From Mucisphaera sp965279675 (GTDB lineage Bacteria > Planctomycetota > Phycisphaerae > Phycisphaerales > Phycisphaeraceae), in the NCBI RefSeq assembly GCF_965279675.1, contig NZ_CBDIIJ010000002.1, positions 992,001 through 1,056,000 of the forward strand: 64,000 nt of DNA. The letters are read 5' to 3'. Within the stretch, counting starts at the first letter, position 1. Every line of letters starts with the position of its first letter. The position numbers were made by a program, and so were the translations under genes. The notes under the pieces were generated by a model. It worked only from the letters and a program-made list of their open reading frames with translations, searched no databases and was not told the DNA's origin. Positions 9,488-17,377 of this stretch are shown here, piece after piece.

Positions 9488-9774
9488 TCCCTCAACCGCA
9501 CATCCCATGCAAGGCTAGCTCAAAGCGCCAATATCTCGAATAGGGGACAATCCTGACTTGTATCGGGCGGTCTGTCCGATAAGTTAGGTAACGCGGACAG
9601 CTATTCTCTCGAATCTAAGCATTCACAGCCTTGCAGCCCTCTCGGGCCAGCAGGCTGCCCAAACAGCGGGTGCGGCAAACCGTTTCCGCTGGTTCTCAGG
9701 AGAAGGGGAAAGCCGGGATGACACTGGCGATCAACAGCAAACGCGCCTGTCAACACATGCAAGGAGGCCTCGCC
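9488..9774 (+). promoter_or_regulatory. structured-looking 5' region of the 9775 gene
   Basis: About 290 bases. It contains a TTGTAT / TAAGTT pair (16-base spacer) as a weak promoter, followed by a GCAGCC...GGCTGC hairpin. A segment with GGCAAACC and, after an intervening hairpin, GGGGAAAGCC recalls in part the conserved loops of c-di-GMP-I riboswitches. The match is incomplete, so a leader RNA is only a suggestion. Confidence 0.25.
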
Positions 9775-10182
9775 ATGGAAAACCCACAAGTCTCTCCACA
9801 GATGCTCGAGTCCAAAGCCGCCGTCTGGTTCGACGAAACCTGGGCCGTCACCAGCCGACGCCTCTCCCGCACCGTTCGGATCGATGCCGACCACCTCCTC
9901 GCACACGGCCAGACCGTCCGCCAACTGATGCCGCGCCTCCTCGACATCGTCGCCAAAGACCTCCACCACGACGTCCAGGCCCTCAGGCCCGCCCTACAAA
10001 CCGTCGTCAGCGAACAAGGCCTCTGCCGCACCGCACAGGGCATCATCCCACCGCAGGAACGCGCCCAGATCATCAACTGCTGCCTCGACACCCTGCTCAT
10101 CGTCCTCACACGCGTCCGACGCCAGGCCATCGAACACGGCACCTGGTCCAAAGACCCCAGCACCGTCCCAATGTGCGGATAA
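9775..10182 (+). CDS. hypothetical protein, 135 residues
   Basis: No family recognised. The start at 9775 is supported by a strong AAGGAGG Shine-Dalgarno 8 bases upstream; an upstream ATG at 9718 lacks one. The protein looks all-helical (AQIINCCLDTLLIVLTRVRRQAIEH), with scattered cysteines and no signal peptide. It ends convergently with gmhA, 17 bases apart. The long structured leader suggests regulated expression. Confidence 0.6.
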   Translation: MENPQVSPQMLESKAAVWFDETWAVTSRRLSRTVRIDADHLLAHGQTVRQLMPRLLDIVAKDLHHDVQALRPALQTVVSEQGLCRTAQGIIPPQERAQIINCCLDTLLIVLTRVRRQAIEHGTWSKDPSTVPMCG

Positions 10183-10199
10183 ACCCGTCCCTCGCGACC

Positions 10200-10844
10200 T
10201 CAGGTGAGCTTCGGCCCGAGTGAAGCCGGCTTGATGCTGTCATCCACCTGACCCATCCGACGCCGACCCGCCGCCACCAGGTCCGCATCGATCGCCTCGC
10301 AGAGGGTGTGGTACAGCAGCAGATGCGCCTCCTGAATCCGAGCCGTCGTGCCCGAGGGCACGACCAGCTCGCAATCCGCCAGCCCCAGACAGGCACCGCC
10401 CCCCTTGCCGAGAAAAGCGATCGACGCCAACCCCGTCGACTTCGCCGACTGCAACGCCCCCACGATGTTCGGGCTGTTCCCGCTGGTCGAAAACACCACC
10501 AGCACGTCCCCCTCACGCCCAAACGCCCGGACCTGCCTCGCAAACACATCCTCAGCCGGATAATCGTTCACCAGCGCCGTCAGCACGTTGTGATCCGCCG
10601 TCAGATCGATCGCCGCAAACCCCTCCCGATCCGCGTCATAACGGTTGGCGATCTCCGAACTCAGGTGTGCCGCATCCCCCGCCGAACCGCCATTGCCACA
10701 GCAAAGCAGCTTGTGCCCCGACAGCAACGCCGTCAATACCAGCTCCGAGGCACGTGCCAGCGGCCCCGCCAACTCGGTCAGCCGCGCCTGCATCTCTGCC
10801 GATGCCGCCAGGTTCTGCCTCAGCGTCTGATTCACATCCTGCAT
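10200..10844 (-). CDS. gmhA: phosphoheptose isomerase-like SIS-domain protein
   Basis: A 214-residue member of the GmhA/SIS family, which converts sedoheptulose 7-phosphate to D-glycero-manno-heptose 7-phosphate for LPS-type heptoses. The diagnostic substrate loop CCGNGGSAGDAAHLSSEI is present around residue 50, as are VFSTSGNS (phosphate binding) and the C-terminal QEAHLLLYHTLCEAID helix with its catalytic His. Length agrees with the family (about 190-200 residues). DiaA-type paralogues share the fold, so the precise substrate is inferred. It could feed the envelope polysaccharide locus further right. Confidence 0.85.
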   Translation of the reverse strand: MQDVNQTLRQNLAASAEMQARLTELAGPLARASELVLTALLSGHKLLCCGNGGSAGDAAHLSSEIANRYDADREGFAAIDLTADHNVLTALVNDYPAEDVFARQVRAFGREGDVLVVFSTSGNSPNIVGALQSAKSTGLASIAFLGKGGGACLGLADCELVVPSGTTARIQEAHLLLYHTLCEAIDADLVAAGRRRMGQVDDSIKPASLGPKLT

Positions 10845-10850
10845 GCACCC

Positions 10851-10856
10851 ATCCTA
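10851..10856 (-). promoter_or_regulatory. leaderless -10 box for gmhA
   Basis: TAGGAT on the minus strand, 6 bases before the gmhA ATG at 10844; no Shine-Dalgarno is present. Confidence 0.5.
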
Positions 10857-10876
10857 ACCCCGCCAGCCAGTCCCGG

Positions 10877-11689
10877 TCACTCCCGAGGCGGGGTGTGCCG
10901 CCGCGCTCCCCAAACCCCCAGCGACGGAAACATCGTCGCGATCCCCAACCCAAACCGCACCCCGGGCATCGGCCACACCTCCGCCCGAGGCCGCTCCATC
11001 GCCGCCACGATCCGCTTCGCCACGTGCTCAGGCGTCTGCTGCGGACCATCAGGCAGTAACCGCCGCTTCGGCCGATACCCCGATTGCTCCGCCGCCGTCG
11101 TGAAAAAATCACTCGTCGTCCCCACCGGATGCACCGTCGTCACCGCCACGCCCTCCGGCTCCAGCTCCAACCGCAGCGCCCCCGCCAGACCGTCCTGTGC
11201 AGCCTTGGTCGCGCAGTAAGCCCCCATCTCCGGCAGCCCCAACTCGCTCACGCACGACGAGCAGATGACCACCTGCTTCAATCCGTCCACCGTCTCACGC
11301 AGCGCCGGCATCGCCGCCCGCACCGTGTGAATCGTCCCGAAGTAGTTCGTCTCAAAAATCGCCCGGTGCTCCTCATCCGTCGTATCCAGCACCGTCTTCA
11401 CCAACCCGTAGCCCGCGTTGGCATATGCCACGTCGATCCGCCCGAACGCATCCACCGCCTCCGCCATCAGCGCGCCCATCGAAGCCGGATCCGTCACATC
11501 CCCCACCACGCATCGCGCCCGCCCACCTTCCTTCTCGATCCGGCCCGCCACCTCTTCCAACTTCTCCAGCCGCCTCGCGCTCAGCACCACCCGCATCCCC
11601 CGCCGAGCCGCCTCCATCGCCGTCGCCGCGCCGATCCCCGCACTCGCCCCCGTCACCACCAGCACCTTGTCCTTGAGTTCTCGCTTCAT
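10877..11689 (-). CDS. short-chain dehydrogenase/reductase (SDR)
   Basis: A 270-residue classical SDR. It has the nucleotide-binding GASAGIG motif near residue 14, ANAGYGL, a catalytic Ser in ICSSCVSEL and YCATK with the catalytic Tyr and Lys. The C-terminal region (VTTVHPVGTTSDFF) fits the family. NAD(P)-dependent oxidoreduction is certain as a class, but the substrate cannot be read from sequence. The start at 11689 was chosen over an upstream in-frame codon because MKRELKDKVLVVTG is the usual SDR beginning and a TACACT box lies 6 bases upstream. Divergent from pyrE, with only 39 bases between the start codons. Confidence 0.9.
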   Translation of the reverse strand: MKRELKDKVLVVTGASAGIGAATAMEAARRGMRVVLSARRLEKLEEVAGRIEKEGGRARCVVGDVTDPASMGALMAEAVDAFGRIDVAYANAGYGLVKTVLDTTDEEHRAIFETNYFGTIHTVRAAMPALRETVDGLKQVVICSSCVSELGLPEMGAYCATKAAQDGLAGALRLELEPEGVAVTTVHPVGTTSDFFTTAAEQSGYRPKRRLLPDGPQQTPEHVAKRIVAAMERPRAEVWPMPGVRFGLGIATMFPSLGVWGARRHTPPRE

Positions 11690-11695
11690 GCCCAG

Positions 11696-11701
11696 AGTGT
11701 A
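11696..11701 (-). promoter_or_regulatory. leaderless -10 box for the SDR gene
   Basis: TACACT on the minus strand, 6 bases before the ATG. It sits back to back with the pyrE box in a 39-base divergent spacer. Confidence 0.5.
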
Positions 11702-11715
11702 GACGCATCCCCCGC

Positions 11716-11721
11716 TACACT
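11716..11721 (+). promoter_or_regulatory. leaderless -10 box for pyrE
   Basis: TACACT, 7 bases before the pyrE ATG. It has the same sequence as the divergent SDR box, and any -35 element must fall inside the SDR coding region. Confidence 0.5.
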
Positions 11722-11728
11722 CGCCCGC

Positions 11729-12268
11729 ATGAACACCACCACCCACGCAGCCCTCATCCAGCAGATCAAGGACGCCGCCCTGCTCGAAGGCGACTTCACC
11801 CTACGCTCCGGCAAAAAGAGCCGTTACTACCTCGACAAGTACCTCTTCGAGACCGACCCATCCATCCTCAAGCAGGTCGGCCACCTCCTCGCCGAACGCG
11901 TCGCCCGCTTCGACAACGTCACCCGTGTCGCCGGGGCCGAGCTAGGCGGGATCCCCCTCGTCGTCGCCGTCTCCCTCCAACTCGGCCTGCCATCGCTCCT
12001 CATCCGCAACCAGAAAAAAGACTACGGCACCGCCAAGCAGTTCGAAGGCAGGCTCAACCCCGGCGACCGCATCGTCCTCCTCGAAGACGTCGCCACCACA
12101 GGCGGACAGGCCCTCGAAGCCGCCAAACTCCTCCGCGACGACTGCCAGGCCGAAGTCCTGGGCGTCGTCGCCATCCTCGACCGCGAAGAAGGCGCCCGCG
12201 AAAACATGACCGAAGCCGGCTTCCACTTCGAAGCCCTCTTCCAACGCGCGGATATGGGGATGGACTAA
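11729..12268 (+). CDS. pyrE: orotate phosphoribosyltransferase
   Basis: A 179-residue enzyme of pyrimidine synthesis (orotate + PRPP to OMP). It shows the orotate-binding LRSGKKSRYYLDKY segment, GAELGGIPLVVAVS and the PRPP-binding motif RIVLLEDVATTGGQAL around residue 112. Length matches short bacterial PyrE proteins. The N-terminus MNTTTHAALIQQIKD fits the family and coincides with the leaderless promoter spacing. Confidence 0.93.
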   Translation: MNTTTHAALIQQIKDAALLEGDFTLRSGKKSRYYLDKYLFETDPSILKQVGHLLAERVARFDNVTRVAGAELGGIPLVVAVSLQLGLPSLLIRNQKKDYGTAKQFEGRLNPGDRIVLLEDVATTGGQALEAAKLLRDDCQAEVLGVVAILDREEGARENMTEAGFHFEALFQRADMGMD

Positions 12269-12290
12269 GAGAAATAGGCGAGCAAGTGAT

Positions 12291-14540
12291 CTACCCAATC
12301 GCCCCCAGCCCGCCCGCACCCGCCACCGCCGGCTCGCCGTCCGCCTCACCCAGCACGATCACCGGGTCTGTCTCACCCTCGATCAGCACCCGACCCGATT
12401 CATCCACGACACACACCGGGATCTTCCCCGCCTTCCAGTCGGCCAGCGCCAGAAGCGGCCACCGCTGAGGCATGTGACGATCCGGATCGATCGCGATGTA
12501 CGGCCCCGACGCCGCCAGCCGATCGATCACCAGACGCGGACCCGCGAGGAACACCCCAAACGAGCTCACGCCACGCGGGTTGTAAGCCAGGTTGTTGTGC
12601 ACATACGCATCCGCAAAACCCAGCGACTGCGCATGCGTGTTGCTCATCACCTGAAGGTCCCAGTAGAGCTGCGCCAGAGGCGCAGCCCCCACCTTCATGT
12701 ACCGCGCCAAAGCATCACGCCAGAGATTCTGAGACACCCAGATGCTCTCCGGCTCCGCCGACGTGTGCCCACACCCATACCGCCCGCGACACTCACGCGT
12801 CGCCGCCGCCAGATCCCGCTGCAGACGCTTCTTATCCAAAGGCAACGGATGGCCCGTCATCAAAGGCAGCAGCACACCATTGCCCGTATAGATCGAATAC
12901 CCGTCCCAGCCGTCCAGCCGCTCCTGCGCCAACGGCACCTGCGAGCCCGGCGGATAAACACCCAGACCCGACTTATCCACGCACACGGCGTAGTGGTCCC
13001 CCAGCCAGGCCGCCGCTTCGATCTTTTCCGCGTCCGCCTCCGCCACCGAACTGCAACGCACCCCCAGGTCCGTCGGCTCGTCGATCGATAGCAACGCCCC
13101 GACCGCCCGCAGCGCCGTGATCCGTTTCACCGCCAGATACGTCTGACCCCGCGCGAACTGCACCGCAGGTAGCCCGTCATCCAGCGTGTTTACGATGCCC
13201 TCGGTCGGGAAACCCGTCTCCTCCCGATCCGACCACAGCAGATACTTCGCCAGCCCCTCCACCAGATCACGCAGCGAGGTCGCGACCGATCGATCCCCCG
13301 TCCAACGCGTGTAAGCATCCAGCAGCAGCAGAAAATCCGCCGCGTGCTCCACGTGCATCGCATACGGATACGCCGGCCCCGCCACCTTGTCCCCACGCCC
13401 CAGATCCCGACGCAGCCAGCACCCACCCGATGCCTCGTGCGCCTCCGGCCGCCCGGCCCAGGCACGAAGCTGTAGCGACAACAGATCCGGCCACATCGAC
13501 AAATAGAAAAGCGACCCGTTGTATTCCGCATCGATCGGACTGTGATACAGACGCGTGCCCTCAAGCACACTGAACCACGGCCAAGCCCCCGAGCCATCCT
13601 CCGGCTCCACCTGCATCCAGTACGAGTTGCTCAGCATCGACTGGAAACTCTGGTTCAGCAGATGCCGGTGAGCAGGATCCAGCGGCGCCTGCTCCAGCAG
13701 CTTCTCCAGCCGACGCGAACGCGCCAGCCGCTCGTCACGACGCTCCACCGCCTCGGTCATCACGTCATCAAGCGTCGGCCACGTCGCCGCATAACGGAAC
13801 CGCGCCGGCCCCGAACCATTCGGATGATCCACCTGCAACGCAGGCTCCGACACGTGCGCCGCCCACACCATCCGCCACTTGATCCCGCTGCTGTCGTCCG
13901 TCACCGGCAGCGTCAGCGCCAACCCATCCCCCTGCTCCAACAGTTCGCAACCCGGATTCAGACTCAGCAGCCGCTCATGAACAGCAACCTGCTCACTCCG
14001 ATTCGGGTCCTGACCCGTGACCGGCTCGGGCGTCGGGCTCGCCTGATAAACCATGTCGATCCGCGCCGGCTTCTTGCCGGATCCCGGATCGGCACAGATC
14101 TCTGTGTCGTGCCGACGCAACCGAATAAACAGCTTCACCTTCTCAGGCGTCGGACCGCTCGGCCGCTCCCAACGGAAACTCGGCACCGGATGAATCCGCA
14201 TCTCCAGATAGAACACCGGCATCAGACACAGCCGCTCATCCTGTGGATAGAACACACTGTGCACGTTGAACTCGAAACGAAGCCGATACCGCTCGCTGAA
14301 ACCCCGGAACGTGATCGAATTCAACCGCTCAAACTGCTCCGGGTTCGCCAGCAACTGACCATCCGCCGACAACGGCAACACCCGACGCGTCCCATCCGGT
14401 TCTTCCATCCCCACCATCAGATCAAGAGGCTGATCGCAGAACCTGCCCAACGCCGAGTGCAACACACGACGACGATGAGGCTCAAAGTGCAACCCGAAAC
14501 GGCTGCCCAGCCGCGCCAGCGTCCAACTCATCAGCTGCAT
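12291..14540 (-). CDS. putative (alpha/alpha)6-barrel glycosidase-like protein
   Basis: A large protein of 749 residues with no confident family. The N-terminal half (about 1-300) looks like a beta-sandwich domain. The second half has helical-barrel glycosidase flavour: EGTRLYHSPIDAEYNGSLF, LSMWPDLLSLQLRAW, AMHVEHAADFLLLLDAYTRW and a closing QSLGFADAYVHNNLAYNPRG. These recall six-hairpin glycosidases such as GH52/GH116 relatives. No signal peptide is visible, suggesting a cytoplasmic enzyme. The ATG at 14540 is preceded by AGGAG 7 bases upstream. Confidence 0.5.
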   Translation of the reverse strand: MQLMSWTLARLGSRFGLHFEPHRRRVLHSALGRFCDQPLDLMVGMEEPDGTRRVLPLSADGQLLANPEQFERLNSITFRGFSERYRLRFEFNVHSVFYPQDERLCLMPVFYLEMRIHPVPSFRWERPSGPTPEKVKLFIRLRRHDTEICADPGSGKKPARIDMVYQASPTPEPVTGQDPNRSEQVAVHERLLSLNPGCELLEQGDGLALTLPVTDDSSGIKWRMVWAAHVSEPALQVDHPNGSGPARFRYAATWPTLDDVMTEAVERRDERLARSRRLEKLLEQAPLDPAHRHLLNQSFQSMLSNSYWMQVEPEDGSGAWPWFSVLEGTRLYHSPIDAEYNGSLFYLSMWPDLLSLQLRAWAGRPEAHEASGGCWLRRDLGRGDKVAGPAYPYAMHVEHAADFLLLLDAYTRWTGDRSVATSLRDLVEGLAKYLLWSDREETGFPTEGIVNTLDDGLPAVQFARGQTYLAVKRITALRAVGALLSIDEPTDLGVRCSSVAEADAEKIEAAAWLGDHYAVCVDKSGLGVYPPGSQVPLAQERLDGWDGYSIYTGNGVLLPLMTGHPLPLDKKRLQRDLAAATRECRGRYGCGHTSAEPESIWVSQNLWRDALARYMKVGAAPLAQLYWDLQVMSNTHAQSLGFADAYVHNNLAYNPRGVSSFGVFLAGPRLVIDRLAASGPYIAIDPDRHMPQRWPLLALADWKAGKIPVCVVDESGRVLIEGETDPVIVLGEADGEPAVAGAGGLGAIG

Positions 14541-14632
14541 CGATACTCCTCTTACACAGCGTCCTATCGGCATTCTGAGCCAAGCCGCTGGACGCCACAA
14601 CCCCCAAGGCTAGCACGAACAGGCCCAAAACC

Positions 14633-15856
14633 TCAGCCTGTCGCCATCGGCATCGTCTGACGAAGCCGCTCCACCACCTTCACCAACGCCTCCACCGCCC
14701 GATCTAACTCCGCCTGCGTCGTCCACCGACCCATCGACAACCGAACACTCCCGTGCGCCCGCGCACGCTCCATCCCCATCGCCAGCAACACCGGCGACGG
14801 CTCCAGCGACCCACTCGAACACGCCGCCCCCGCCGAAGCACAAACCCCCTGCTCGCTCAGCCCGAGCAGGATCGCCTCCGCTTCAATCCCGGGGAAAGCA
14901 AGGCTCGTCGTGTTCCACAAACGCTCCGCCGCCGCCGCATTCACCACCGTACCCGGGATCGCCGCCACCACCGCCCGCTCAAACCCGTCCCGCATCGCAC
15001 GCAGAGCCTCCACCCGATCCGTATCCGCTAAAAACGCCTCCGCCAGCTCCGCCGCCACCCCGAACCCCAGAATCCCAGGCGTGTTCTCCGTCCCACCCCG
15101 CCGATCCGTCTCCTGAGGACCCCCCCGCTGCTGCGGGCTCATCCGAACACCCCGCCGCACATAAAGCACACCCACCCCCTTCGGCCCATGCAGCTTGTGA
15201 CCCGCAAACGTCATCAGATCAATCCCCGCCTCCGACACATCCACCAGCAGCTTCCCCACCGCCTGCGTCCCATCCACATGCCAGAGTAGTGACACCCGCT
15301 TCCCACCCTCCTTCAGCCGCACCCTCGCCTCCGAAACAACCCGGCCGATCTCAGCCATCGGCTGGATCACCCCGGTCTCGTTGTTCGCCCACTGCAGGGA
15401 CACCACCACCGTCGCCGCCTCCTCGGCCACATGCCGGTCGATTGCCTCCGCAAGCACCTCCGCCTTCACAACACCATCCGAATCCACCTTCAGATGCTCC
15501 AGCACCACCCCCTCCTTCTCCAGCTGCTCCGCCGGCTCCCGCACCGCCGCATGCTCCACCCCCGTCGTCAGCAAGACCGCTCGCTTGCCCCGCCCCACCG
15601 TCGGCAGCAGCGTCCCCCGCAGCGCCAGATTGTTCGATTCCGTCCCACCCGAGGTAAACACCAGCTCCCGAGGCGTTGCCCCGATCAGCCGCGCCACCGA
15701 AGCCCTCGCCAGCTCCAGCCGCTGCCGCACCGACTGCCCGAACCTATGCACACTCGAAGGATTCGCCCAGAGCGCCCGGTTCGCCTCATCCAACACCGCC
15801 ACCACCTCGGGCGCCGGTGCCGTTGTCGCGTTGTGATCCAGATAAACCCAGTCCAT
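14633..15856 (-). CDS. cysteine desulfurase (NifS/IscS family)
   Basis: A 407-residue PLP enzyme that removes sulfur from cysteine for Fe-S cluster or thiolation pathways. It shows YLDHNATTAP at the start, NPSSVHRFG, TSGGTESNNLA, WHVDGTQAVGK, the PLP-Lys motif FAGHKLHGPKG, RGGTENTPGI and the sulfur-carrying loop ASAGAACSSGS with the catalytic Cys. No iscU or scaffold gene is adjacent, so assignment to the ISC, NIF or tRNA-thiolation branch is open. The ATG at 15856 was preferred to the adjacent GTG because of the TAGGAT box 6 bases upstream. Confidence 0.92.
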   Translation of the reverse strand: MDWVYLDHNATTAPAPEVVAVLDEANRALWANPSSVHRFGQSVRQRLELARASVARLIGATPRELVFTSGGTESNNLALRGTLLPTVGRGKRAVLLTTGVEHAAVREPAEQLEKEGVVLEHLKVDSDGVVKAEVLAEAIDRHVAEEAATVVVSLQWANNETGVIQPMAEIGRVVSEARVRLKEGGKRVSLLWHVDGTQAVGKLLVDVSEAGIDLMTFAGHKLHGPKGVGVLYVRRGVRMSPQQRGGPQETDRRGGTENTPGILGFGVAAELAEAFLADTDRVEALRAMRDGFERAVVAAIPGTVVNAAAAERLWNTTSLAFPGIEAEAILLGLSEQGVCASAGAACSSGSLEPSPVLLAMGMERARAHGSVRLSMGRWTTQAELDRAVEALVKVVERLRQTMPMATG

Positions 15857-15862
15857 CACCCG

Positions 15863-15868
15863 ATCCTA
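15863..15868 (-). promoter_or_regulatory. leaderless -10 box for the cysteine desulfurase gene
   Basis: TAGGAT on the minus strand, 6 bases before the ATG at 15856. Confidence 0.5.
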
Positions 15869-15979
15869 TCGCCCCGAACCAACCTCGGGCGCATCATCCA
15901 GCCTGAGCTATCATCCATGCCGTCGGCAACGACCAGGAAAACCACGATTTAACCACGCCCCGAGCAGAGATACCCCGGC

Positions 15980-17305
15980 ATGAACCACGCCTTCACCTAC
16001 CGCAACGGCCGCCTTCACATCGAAGACCTCGCCGTCGACGACCTCGTTGCCCAGACCGGCTCACCCGTCTACCTCTACTCCGCCGCCGCCCTGCTCAACC
16101 GATACAACGAGCTCAAAACCGCCTTCGCCGAACTCGACCCCATCGTCTGCTACTCCATCAAGAGCTGCAGCAACATCCACCTCTGCCGCCTCCTCGCCGA
16201 AGCCGGCTCCGGCATGGACGTCGTCTCCGGCGGCGAACTCCACCGCGCTAAACTCGCCGGCGCCGACATGAGCAAGATCGTCTTCGCAGGCGTCGGCAAA
16301 ACAGACGCCGAAATCACCGACGCCATCGAGTCCAACATCGGCTGGTTCAACATCGAGTCCGAAGCCGAGTTCGAAAACATCGCCCGCATCGCCCGGCAAC
16401 TCGGCAAGACCGCCCGCGGAGCCCTCCGCATCAATCCCGATGTCGACCCCGAAACACCCCACGAAAAAACCACCACCGGCAAGAAGGAATCCAAGTTCGG
16501 CGTCGACATCGACCGCGCCAAACGCTTCTTCACCCGCTACGGCCGCGACGAACACCTCAAGCTCACCGCCGTCCACCTCCACATCGGCTCACCCGTCTAC
16601 GTCACCCAGCCCTACGCCAAAGCCATCACCAAAGCCCTCGAACTCATCAACGACCTCCGCGCCGACGGCTTCACCATCGACACCATCGACATCGGCGGCG
16701 GCTACGGCACCGACTACACCACCGGCCAGACACCCCCCTTCGCAGACTACGCCAAGGTCATCGTCCCACTCCTTCGCGAATTCAAAGCTCAAGGCGGCAC
16801 CATCATCGTAGAGCCCGGCCGATCCATCGCCGCCAACGCAGGACTCCTCGTCTCACAGGTCCAGTACCTCAAACAAGGCGGGTCCAAAACCTTCATCATC
16901 CTCGACACCGGCATGCACCACCTCATCCGACCCACCCTCTACGACGCCTTCCACTTCATCTGGCCAACCAAAGTCGCCGCCGAACACGAACCACCCGCCT
17001 GGGCCGAGCGACTCGACCTCCCAGGCCTCCAGCCCTGTGACGTCGTCGGACCCATCTGCGAAACCGGCGACTACCTGGCTCTCGGCCGCCAACTCCCACC
17101 CGTCGCCCGAGGCGACAACCTCGCCGTCTTCTCCGCCGGGGCCTACGGCATGTGCATGGCCAGCCACTACAACACCCTCCCCCGACCCGCCGAAGTCCTC
17201 GTCGAAGGCAACACCTGGCGAACCATCCGCCAACGCGAAACCTACGATGACCTCCTCAACCACGAAACCGCCGCTTCAACCACGCCGGCCCAAACATCTG
17301 GCTAG
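15980..17305 (+). CDS. lysA: diaminopimelate decarboxylase
   Basis: A 441-residue PLP enzyme making L-lysine from meso-diaminopimelate. It has the PLP-Lys strand VCYSIKSCSN (Lys near residue 59), SGGELHRAKLAG, FAGVGKTDAEI, the NPDVDPETPHEKTTTGKKESKFG loop, HLHIGS, DIGGGYG, EPGRSIAANAG and the CETGDYLA motif typical of alanine-racemase-fold decarboxylases. LysA proteins are usually 410-430 residues; the slight excess is a disordered TTPAQTSG tail. It stands alone on the plus strand. Confidence 0.95.
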   Translation: MNHAFTYRNGRLHIEDLAVDDLVAQTGSPVYLYSAAALLNRYNELKTAFAELDPIVCYSIKSCSNIHLCRLLAEAGSGMDVVSGGELHRAKLAGADMSKIVFAGVGKTDAEITDAIESNIGWFNIESEAEFENIARIARQLGKTARGALRINPDVDPETPHEKTTTGKKESKFGVDIDRAKRFFTRYGRDEHLKLTAVHLHIGSPVYVTQPYAKAITKALELINDLRADGFTIDTIDIGGGYGTDYTTGQTPPFADYAKVIVPLLREFKAQGGTIIVEPGRSIAANAGLLVSQVQYLKQGGSKTFIILDTGMHHLIRPTLYDAFHFIWPTKVAAEHEPPAWAERLDLPGLQPCDVVGPICETGDYLALGRQLPPVARGDNLAVFSAGAYGMCMASHYNTLPRPAEVLVEGNTWRTIRQRETYDDLLNHETAASTTPAQTSG

Positions 17306-17377
17306 GACTAGAGGCCTCATGGTCCTATGATATAAATGGCTTGATAGAAACAGCTCACGTCCAGAGGGAATCCCGCG

